From assembly GCA_964641945.1 (NCBI GenBank), contig CAZXLQ010000001.1:14798-78797 (forward strand): a DNA stretch of 64,000 nucleotides, written 5' to 3'. Each line of letters starts with the position of its first letter. Positions within the stretch are counted from its first letter, which is position 1. The translations under genes were made by a program, and so were the position numbers. Under the pieces are notes generated by a model. The model was given only the letters and a program-made list of their open reading frames with translations, searched no databases and had not been told where the DNA came from. This document shows, in pieces, positions 57,879 to 64,000 of this stretch. The DNA comes from JADIYM01 sp964641945 (GTDB lineage Bacteria > Acidobacteriota > Blastocatellia > UBA7656 > JADIYM01).

Positions 57879-59273
57879 TCATTTCCGAACGCGGGTGGTC
57901 CCAAGCATCGCACCACGATCTTCCGGATCGACATCCGGAGGCCACTTGGTGCGCGAATCGTATCTCGCACGGTACAAATCGGTCTCGAAAAGGTTTGCGC
58001 CGAAAAGATTCGATCCGTATAGAGCGGCACCAGAGAGGTTGGCGTGCGAGAGGTCGGCGTGCGAGAGGTCGGCGTGCGAGAGGTCGGCGTGGGCCATCCT
58101 TGCTCTCGAAAGGTCCGCGCCAGACAGGTTCGTGTTGCTCAGTTGACGGCCGATCAGGTCTGCGCCGGCCAGGTCTCGTCCCGCCAGTGATGCGCGAGAA
58201 AGCAGAATCCCGTTTGGCTCGCCGCCCTTTCCTCTATCGACGAACTCCACGACCATCGACCGGATCGCCTCGACCACAGCTTTGACTTCGTGCCCTCCCA
58301 ATGGCGGCTCGTTGTCCTGTCCCGCTTGCAGCACGTAGGTGGCGAACTGAGCGTCCCCGATGTTCGAGTTGGCTTGCCCGAAGATCTGCAAGAAGCTCCC
58401 GCCCCAACGATTCTCATTTGACGGCTTCCACTCCATCGTGACGTACGGGACGCCGTCCGGGTCTCGTAGCGAGTAGATCACGCTATCGCCGTGCTCCACC
58501 GCCTCGCAGTATGTTCCGACGCAGTGGCTGAGGGCTTTCCCCTCAGGCTCCAGCTCCCGCCTGCCTCGCAGCTCTTGCACGGTCCATCCGGTCGGGAACC
58601 GGTAGACGACCTTGCCCTGGCGCACCTTCTTCGAGTAGCGGAAGGTCTTGATCGCTTCGAGGACTTCCGCGAGCGACTTCTTCATCAGATCGATGCGATT
58701 CAGCTTCGCCCACTGAGCGATGGCATTGCCTGACCGGCGGAGCCTTCCAAGAGCCTCCTCGTAGTCACGGTACTCGTCCAGCGGTGCAAGGTTCTCCTCG
58801 ATTGCCTTCTCCACAGCCGTGATGGTGTGCTTCGAGAGCTTGCTCAGCTCACGAGCCACCCACGGAAAAATCCCGTCTGCCTCGTGCGGCTCACGCATGG
58901 CACCGCCAGCGAACGTCGGCAACGCGATCGTCTCAAGCAGCAAACGAAGAAGATGCCGATGGCCCGCAGGACCAACCGGCCAATAATCGTGCTCTACGAG
59001 GCGTACGTATCCGAGGTTTGAGATGCCCAACCATTGAAAACTTGGTCGCGGAAGACCTGTGACGAGAGAGCCGCCCGAGTAGAGATCAAGAAGGTCTCGG
59101 CGACCTTTCCCATGGGCCTCGTAATACGCGTCCTCGACCTCTCGCCACGACTCGTCGATTCCGATGGTTGGGAAGATCACGCTGAGCGTGTCGAGCACGA
59201 CCCATGGTTGCTTCTCGATGTACATCTTGGTGATGTACTGAAGCCGGTCGATCGCTGCGTTCTTCGTCAGCAC
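57879..59273 (-). CDS. PcfJ-like protein fused to pentapeptide repeats, 464 aa
   Basis: PcfJ signature SHCVGTYCEAVEHGDSVIYSLRDPDGVPYVTMEW, then FGQANSNI, then C-terminal pentapeptides (LAGADLIGRQLSNTNLSGADLSRARMAHADLSHADLSH...). The ADLSH stretch is an exact 15-bp tandem repeat. GTG start 1 nt after the upstream stop. A fusion joining two types seen as separate genes at 3-707 and 2159-3529. Confidence 0.7.
   Translation of the reverse strand: MLTKNAAIDRLQYITKMYIEKQPWVVLDTLSVIFPTIGIDESWREVEDAYYEAHGKGRRDLLDLYSGGSLVTGLPRPSFQWLGISNLGYVRLVEHDYWPVGPAGHRHLLRLLLETIALPTFAGGAMREPHEADGIFPWVARELSKLSKHTITAVEKAIEENLAPLDEYRDYEEALGRLRRSGNAIAQWAKLNRIDLMKKSLAEVLEAIKTFRYSKKVRQGKVVYRFPTGWTVQELRGRRELEPEGKALSHCVGTYCEAVEHGDSVIYSLRDPDGVPYVTMEWKPSNENRWGGSFLQIFGQANSNIGDAQFATYVLQAGQDNEPPLGGHEVKAVVEAIRSMVVEFVDRGKGGEPNGILLSRASLAGRDLAGADLIGRQLSNTNLSGADLSRARMAHADLSHADLSHADLSHANLSGAALYGSNLFGANLFETDLYRARYDSRTKWPPDVDPEDRGAMLGTTRVRK
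58039..58090 (-). repeat. 15-bp in-frame tandem repeat in pentapeptide region
   Basis: Unit GTCGGCGTGCGAGAG on the plus strand repeats three times with a partial fourth, encoding successive ADLSH pentapeptides; a recent expansion. Confidence 0.85.
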
Positions 59274-59274
59274 G

Positions 59275-60117
59275 TCACCCCCGACGGTTGCGACGCATCG
59301 AGCGTCGCCAGATCGCCCATCCCAGAACACCTGCACCAGCAAGAACGGCGATGCCGCCGACGATCGGAACCGCTGACGACCTAGAAACCCCGATCGCCGC
59401 GGCTCCTGCCGCTTCTACGGCCGATCGCACACGCTCCCATTCGGGAGCCCACCGGTCGTACGCCTGTCGCAACCGAGTGACGTAGACAGAACAGTCCGAG
59501 CAGCCGTTGTACCTGCGAGCCAGCTCGTTCCAGTCCATCGACCTCGCAGCGGTCTGAGCGCGAGGGTTCGCCCGCATCCACGCCGCCAGTAGCCGTTCGC
59601 TGACCAGAGACGGGTCGCTGTCGAACCCTCTCACGGCCGCAGCCGCGTCGTCTCCGAAGAGAGACAGCAGATGGCCGCCCAGCACCTGGTAGCTGCCCCA
59701 GGATGTCGCCTTCACGGCTTCGCGAGGTGCGAGCCTGAAAGCTCGGTCGAATGCCGCTCGGTTCGTTTCAGACCCGGTACAGGATGCTGAACGCGAGATG
59801 CGGCACGGTTCGAGCCCGTTCGCTGATCGCCAGTCGTTGTTGCCCGGCGTGTAGGGCACCGCAGCCATGTCCGCGGCTGACATGGCGGCACGGATCTGGG
59901 GACCGGACGTTCCGGTCGGCAACCCTTTTCGCATACGCCAGTAGAGATGTGGCTCAAAACGCACCACCGACGGGTTCGATCCAGATTCGACCGACCGAAT
60001 GGATCGCAGAGCGGTGATGGGGATCTGTGCCTCGTTCGCAAGAGCGAGGTCTCTTCGCCAACCTTCCAGGTCTGCAACCAACGCGGCCTGTCCGAGGCCG
60101 CTCACCGCGTAGGACAT
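59275..60117 (-). CDS. N-acetylmuramidase-like protein with membrane anchor, 280 aa
   Basis: MSYAVSGLGQ N terminus; then ALRSIRSVESGSNPSVVRFEPHLYW (Glu44 candidate catalytic), AFDRAFRLAPREAVKATSWGSYQVLG, MDWNELARRYNG...YVTRLRQAYDRW: the DUF3380 N-acetylmuramidase order. C-terminal membrane helix (IVGGIAVLAGAGVLGWAIW) and tail RRSMRRNRRG. Cleaves peptidoglycan glycan strands; the anchor suggests a virion- or membrane-bound lysin. Confidence 0.8.
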   Translation of the reverse strand: MSYAVSGLGQAALVADLEGWRRDLALANEAQIPITALRSIRSVESGSNPSVVRFEPHLYWRMRKGLPTGTSGPQIRAAMSAADMAAVPYTPGNNDWRSANGLEPCRISRSASCTGSETNRAAFDRAFRLAPREAVKATSWGSYQVLGGHLLSLFGDDAAAAVRGFDSDPSLVSERLLAAWMRANPRAQTAARSMDWNELARRYNGCSDCSVYVTRLRQAYDRWAPEWERVRSAVEAAGAAAIGVSRSSAVPIVGGIAVLAGAGVLGWAIWRRSMRRNRRG

Positions 60118-60180
60118 GGGGCCGATCCTATCATCGGAAGGGACTGGACGCTGTCTGACAGCCGGTGCATCATCGCGGGC

Positions 60181-60669
60181 ATGTCGGACAGGAAGCCCCC
60201 GCCCAGCCCGTTCCCAGCCGAAGACGACGACTCGATCATCTTCGAGAAGAAGCCGGAAGCGTCCGCATTCGAGCGGGCCGCGCAAGAGCTGACCTCGGCT
60301 CGCGAAGCGGTCCGTCTCCAGATGGAGAATGAGCGGTTCTTCGATGTCGAGTTCTGCATCAAGAACCACAAGGTCTGGTGGTCTCACTCGCAGAGCGAGA
60401 TTCCCGCTCATGCTCTCGCCGACCTGATCATCGAAGCCGTACAGAGGCTGCCCACCGAGGCCATCGAGTACAAGCCGAGGACGGCGGTCATCGCAGATCT
60501 CGCCACGAAGCAGGTCACCTATGACCGGTACGTCAGGTTCAACTGGTCGGATCAGAAGATCCAGACCTCGCTTTCGCCCAACGAAGGGGAGATCTTCCTG
60601 AGCGTCATGTCGGCACTCGTCGAAGACCTCAGACGAAAAGCACAGACCCTCACAGGAGGAACCAACTGA
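60181..60669 (+). CDS. Hypothetical protein, 162 aa
   Basis: MSDRKPPPSPFPAEDDD...; mixed alpha/beta, KNHKVWWSHSQSEIPAHALADLIIEAVQRL. TGTCTGACA (60152-60160) in the promoter region, about 20 nt upstream. No family recognised. Confidence 0.6.
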   Translation: MSDRKPPPSPFPAEDDDSIIFEKKPEASAFERAAQELTSAREAVRLQMENERFFDVEFCIKNHKVWWSHSQSEIPAHALADLIIEAVQRLPTEAIEYKPRTAVIADLATKQVTYDRYVRFNWSDQKIQTSLSPNEGEIFLSVMSALVEDLRRKAQTLTGGTN

Positions 60670-60905
60670 TGGCGATGATGGACAAAGACGAGTTCGCTGA
60701 ATGGCTGGAGGAGCACAAGGACGAAGCGCTCGACGGTCTGTCAGACAGACCCCGATCGCTGTCTCGATGGCTTCTTGCCTTCTACGAAGAGACGAAAATC
60801 CTGGCACCGAAGCCGTATCAAGAGAGCGTCACGGTCCCAGACGATGACGACGACCTGGATGAGGACGGAGACCTGGACGAAGACGACGAGGAGGAGGGCG
60901 AATGA
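60669..60905 (+). CDS. Small acidic protein, 78 aa
   Basis: MAMMDKDEFAEWLEEHKDEALDG and an acidic tail of D/E residues (about 19 of the last 22). An internal TGTCAGACA lies in its coding sequence at 60739-60747. Confidence 0.6.
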   Translation: MAMMDKDEFAEWLEEHKDEALDGLSDRPRSLSRWLLAFYEETKILAPKPYQESVTVPDDDDDLDEDGDLDEDDEEEGE

Positions 60906-61723
60906 TCCGCTTCAGGTCCGCAGAAGACGAGCGCCGCTACCTGATCCTTCGCGGAGAGATGTTTCGTCGCATCACCGGCGCCGGGCTTTCCGACGAAACG
61001 GCAAGTCAGATCCTCCGCAACCTCGGCAAGGTCGAGATGATGCTCTTCCTCGAAGGAATCCGTCAGGGGCTTGCTCTCGGAGCCATCGGACAGGAAGCGT
61101 CTCATACCAATCAGAGCCCCGAAGACGTCGCTGCTCCGAGTCCGATGCCTGACCCCCACTCCTTCAAGGCCTACCAACTTCACGCGATCGTCTACGGAAG
61201 CGCCGACACGCCTCTTCGGTCCGTCGAAAAGGAGTGGCTCGAACGCCTCGGCCTGCCCGAAGACCATCTGGCCTCGTCCTGGCTCGATGACCGACCAATG
61301 CGATTCGCACCCATGACCGTCGCTGAAGCCATGGGCGAACCAACGCCAGCGCCGCCGATGATCAAAATCTCCGCAGACCGCGCTCCGATTCCGGTCATCG
61401 AACCAGAGCAGGACCCCCTACTCCTCGAACTCCTGAGCAGGAAGAACGAGACCCCGGAACCTGACGACGATCGACCAGAAAGCCCCATCTTTCTCGACAG
61501 CGTTCGTGATCGGATCCAGACACTCACCTCGTCAGGGTGGAAGCCGACCACCTGGCCCGAGCTGATCCTGCGTCTTCACCACGAGATGGCAGTCGATGCT
61601 GCCTTCCTCGATCTCCAGCTTTCGACCGACTTCGGGCGAACTGTGCTCGATCAGTGCGGGCTCGCGGGACTCGCTCCTGGATCGTCTATTCTGTTTTCGG
61701 ACCTGACGAAGACGGATCCGTAG
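60902..61723 (+). CDS. Hypothetical protein, 273 aa
   Basis: N-terminal helical domain (LRGEMFRRITGAGLSDETASQILRNLGKVEMMLFLEG) then Pro/Glu-rich linker and a helical C-terminal domain. No family recognised. Its end overlaps the convergent gene at 61686 by 38 nt. Confidence 0.6.
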   Translation: MIRFRSAEDERRYLILRGEMFRRITGAGLSDETASQILRNLGKVEMMLFLEGIRQGLALGAIGQEASHTNQSPEDVAAPSPMPDPHSFKAYQLHAIVYGSADTPLRSVEKEWLERLGLPEDHLASSWLDDRPMRFAPMTVAEAMGEPTPAPPMIKISADRAPIPVIEPEQDPLLLELLSRKNETPEPDDDRPESPIFLDSVRDRIQTLTSSGWKPTTWPELILRLHHEMAVDAAFLDLQLSTDFGRTVLDQCGLAGLAPGSSILFSDLTKTDP

Positions 61724-62021
61724 GCGGCGGCGGCGGGTCCGTCTCTCGATCGTCGGGGATGTCTGCGGCAACCCGAGCGATGGTGCGGGTCGTTGCGTGG
61801 ATCTCCTCCAGGCCGCGCTCCAGCTCTTCCTTCGCCTTCACGAAGTGCTGAGCTGAGTGCGTGGCGGTGCCCACCCCCATCATCGCCGTCTTGGAGAGCC
61901 GTCTGCCTCGGTCGGCGTACTTCATCAGCGTCCGGAGAGCCTGAGCCTGCTCACCGCCTAGAGCGTCGGCGATCTCCTGGACGAGAGCAACGGCTCGCTC
62001 ATAGGTCATCGGCTGAGCCAT
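61686..62021 (-). CDS. Hypothetical protein, 111 aa
   Basis: Start MAQPMTYERAVALVQEIADALGGEQAQAL; helical, FVKAKEELERGLEEIHATTRTIARVAADIPDD, proline tail (PPPPPTDPSSSG). Unknown. Confidence 0.6.
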   Translation of the reverse strand: MAQPMTYERAVALVQEIADALGGEQAQALRTLMKYADRGRRLSKTAMMGVGTATHSAQHFVKAKEELERGLEEIHATTRTIARVAADIPDDRETDPPPPPTDPSSSGPKTE

Positions 62022-62034
62022 CCCTCTCTCCTTC

Positions 62035-62271
62035 CTAGACAAGCGCCGCGTGAGCCAAGATTCCTCTCGCGACCAACGCTGTCTCCACCTTCGTTTTCGC
62101 ACAAGCGAACCTCGGACAGCCCTCCCGAGGGAGGCCAACCGCCTGAGCAAAGTACACTGCGACTGGACGCCCAGCTAGGTCGAGAGCCAGACCCTGTGAG
62201 ACTCGTCCGACTTCTCGGCCATCAGGCGTCCGCCAGAGAGCCATCGGCCGCTCGGGAGGAAGCTGCCTCAT
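62035..62271 (-). CDS. Small hypothetical protein, 78 aa
   Basis: Start MRQLPPERPMALWRTPDG in ATGA overlap with the frame ending WRRWRR at 62268. Contains GCPRFACAKTK. The overlap supports that the shifted frame upstream is translated. Confidence 0.55.
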   Translation of the reverse strand: MRQLPPERPMALWRTPDGREVGRVSQGLALDLAGRPVAVYFAQAVGLPREGCPRFACAKTKVETALVARGILAHAALV

Positions 62272-62898
62272 CGGCGCCACCGTCGCCAAGCCAGGGCGAG
62301 CCCTACCGTCGCCACGACCGCTCCCAGGCCGTACATCCAGGCCGCTCCAGAGCCGTCACCGGCTTCCAGAGCGGCCCCCGGGAAGAGGGCTGGCAGTCTC
62401 CCGCCGGAGCAGCTCGTTGACCGCACCCTGGCCCCATGGCTCGCCGCCAGCACGGGTGAAGTGCAGGCCATCTGGAGCGCGACCGGCCTCGGGGCCGGTG
62501 AACGGGTAGGCGTCGATGTAGCGGGAAGCACCGTAGACGCGCTGAGCGATGTCCTTGATCCCCTGACCGCGGGACTGAGCCTCCGGGTCCGCGTATCGCG
62601 GCGGACCCGTGTAGTAGACGCGTGGGCGAACGCGGTCCTTGATCTGCCTCATCGCAGATTCGAGCGCCCGCGATGCAGGGTCGTTCGATCCGAACACGAG
62701 AAGGATCACGTCCGGGGCAAACGAAGCGACGGCGCTCGTGTACTGCGACCACAGATCAGGCAATCGCACGTAGTCATAGGGTCCCTTACCAGGGTTGCCG
62801 ACTCGCTGCACGCGATGACCTGCCTGCGTGAGCTTCTGCTCCATGTGCAAGCCCGGCGGACCGGCAGCCTGACTGTCACCCACAATGAGAACCTTCAT
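62268..62898 (-). CDS. SGNH/GDSL hydrolase with frameshifted C-terminal anchor
   Basis: MKVLIVGDSQAAG (Ser nucleophile block I), VFGSND (block III Asn), APDGLHFT (Asp/His block V): complete SGNH triad. The frame closes at 62356 (181 aa), but the +1 frame continues ALEAGDGSGAAWMYGLGAVVATVGLALAWRRWRR to 62268, a membrane helix plus Arg tail like the GLGQ family. A 5-G run near the junction fits +1 shifting, a mutation or a sequence error. TACCAT 7 nt before the ATG. Confidence 0.75.
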
Positions 62899-62925
62899 AC
62901 GGCTGATGGTAGCATTGACCCTGCC

Positions 62926-63768
62926 GTGAGGAAGAACCGCATCGAAAAGCTACAACCAGGCTTCCTTCTCGACCCGTACAACTGGATCGAGGGAACTTCG
63001 CTCGAAGACTATTGCTCCGAGGACGATGCCGGATTCTTCCACGTGACCACCAACCGCGACCGGGTCTTCGACCAAGGGCTCAGGGCCAGGTCGGAAACAG
63101 GGATCGTGGGACTGGGAGGAGGATGGACAGATCGCAAGGGCAACAGAGTCAGCTTCACGATCAACCACAACAGAGCGCTGTGGCTCTACGAAGCGATGCG
63201 AGGGCTCCGGCTGGCGATGCGTGACGATGACGCTGCCACCGTGCTCAGGCTTGCTCTTGATTGGACTGGATTTCCGGGCGACCAGTGGAGCTTCAACTTC
63301 GATGAAGCAGAGGAAGCCTCCGCCTCCTGGGACGATCTCGGCGATCTTTGCACCGAGCTGAACCTCACCCCCCCGAAAGAGATCCAAGACCTCGCTTTCC
63401 GAGGAGCGTGGGACCACATGCTCAACGAACAAGCCGAGGCGCTCGACGAAAAATGGAGTGGGCCAGAGGGCCGCTACCGTTTGGCTCAGTTTTTCGAGAG
63501 CCGGCTTGAATCGACGTTCTACATCCCCGAGTGGTGGGACGATGGCACGTGCGTTCCGCTCGTCGGCTTCACCGCAAGCGCTGATGTCTACGGGACAATC
63601 GAGCCGGACCAGTTCAGCATCGTGCAAGCCGCTGTCCGAGAGGGAGCCGACGAGGACGCCGTCCACAGGGAGTGCGAGCTTCGATTCGGGTCGAAGGACA
63701 TCCAGGTCGTCGCGATCGACTGTGAATATGCATTCAATGTGATTCGCGTTCCGCCTCGTTCTTTCTGA
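62926..63768 (+). CDS. Possible ADP-ribosyltransferase-like protein, 280 aa
   Basis: GTG start. AGFFHVTTNRDRVFDQGLRARSETGIVGLGGGWTDRKGNRVSFTINHNRALWLYEAMRGL: FHVTT..., G.G...., vSFTin...A resembles the KptA/ART-type start (H-x-T, S-F-T). The rest is acidic and unrecognised. Divergent from the SGNH gene. Confidence 0.4.
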   Translation: MRKNRIEKLQPGFLLDPYNWIEGTSLEDYCSEDDAGFFHVTTNRDRVFDQGLRARSETGIVGLGGGWTDRKGNRVSFTINHNRALWLYEAMRGLRLAMRDDDAATVLRLALDWTGFPGDQWSFNFDEAEEASASWDDLGDLCTELNLTPPKEIQDLAFRGAWDHMLNEQAEALDEKWSGPEGRYRLAQFFESRLESTFYIPEWWDDGTCVPLVGFTASADVYGTIEPDQFSIVQAAVREGADEDAVHRECELRFGSKDIQVVAIDCEYAFNVIRVPPRSF

Positions 63769-64000
63769 GAGTCGACGGTCGGTGAAGCGTGATCTCGATG
63801 CGCCTCCCGTTGCGTCGCAACGATGCGAGCGCATTCTTCGGCGTCAGCCAGCCCGGCTCTTTCGGCCTCAGGTACACACGCACGGTGTCATCGGCGTTGT
63901 TGCCGCCCATCTGGATGACACGCCTGGCATGCTTCACGGCTTGGGAAAAATCCGAGAAGCCGCTCTGCCTAAGCGTGAGGTTCGGAGCCTGAGCCCAGTT
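63734..64000 (-). CDS. Hypothetical protein, partial (5' end outside window)
   Basis: The minus-strand frame is open to the window edge: ...FSDFSQAVKHARRVIQMGGNNADDTVRVYLRPKEPGWLTPKNALASLRRNGRRIEITLH. Strand-rich; reads as an internal segment of a longer protein. Its 3' end overlaps the convergent gene by 35 nt. Confidence 0.55.
   Translation of the reverse strand, partial: NWAQAPNLTLRQSGFSDFSQAVKHARRVIQMGGNNADDTVRVYLRPKEPGWLTPKNALASLRRNGRRIEITLHRPSTLRKNEAERESH

Overview
The window looks like part of the genome of a large tailed bacteriophage (jumbo-phage scale) or, less likely, a phage-like extrachromosomal element. It is GC-rich and almost entirely coding. Genes are short and coupled by 4-nt ATGA/GTGA overlaps, most encode no recognisable product, and there are no ribosomal or central-metabolism genes. 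Phage-type functions are present: a muramidase with a membrane anchor, a probable lysis cassette, a Tad2-like anti-defence protein, HNH endonucleases between tRNA genes, a ParB-like protein, a SNF2-type and a UvrD-type helicase, a Dam-type methylase, a tyrosine recombinase, glycosyltransferases and a very large tRNA array. No capsid, tail, terminase or polymerase gene is visible, so those lie outside. The tRNA genes do not encode CCA. The host cannot be named from this window.

Layout. 0-6.8 kb (+): pentapeptide-repeat protein, a PcfJ-like protein and a SNF2-family ATPase. 6.9-10.7 kb (-): a coupled run of small zinc-binding or unknown proteins with an Nmad1-like and a DUF2493/SLOG-like protein. 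10.8-27.5 kb (+): a long early-type operon with ADP-ribosyltransferase-like, DUF3850-like, DUF192, Dam, XRE repressor, Tad2-like, excisionase-like HTH, ParB-like, UvrD and metallophosphoesterase genes. 27.5-40.9 kb (mostly -): protein-kinase-like, basic DNA-binding-like, methyltransferase and glycosyltransferase genes, a set of MSY/GLGQ membrane proteins with arginine tails, and a nucleoside deoxyribosyltransferase-like gene. 41.0-41.5 kb: a 7-repeat CRISPR array with no cas genes. 42.4-49.0 kb (-): about 41 tRNA genes with four HNH endonuclease genes among them. 49.3-50.6 kb: TnpB. 50.7-56.8 kb (-): small coupled genes including DUF2314, two ADP-ribosyltransferase-like proteins and a probable lysis cassette. 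56.8-64 kb: recombinase, PcfJ/pentapeptide protein, muramidase, SGNH hydrolase, another ADP-ribosyltransferase-like candidate and a gene cut by the window end.

How it may work together. The tRNA array covers all 20 amino acids, and several tRNAs have unusual anticodon or T loops, which suggests the element supplies its own decoding set. Tad2, several ADP-ribosyltransferase-like proteins, the kinase-like protein, the methylase and the orphan CRISPR array form a host-takeover/anti-defence layer. Many promoters place the -10 box 6-10 nt before the start codon (near-leaderless mRNAs), and a palindrome TGTCWGACA recurs at promoters, suggesting one regulon. All functions are inferred from sequence by eye; no database search was run.
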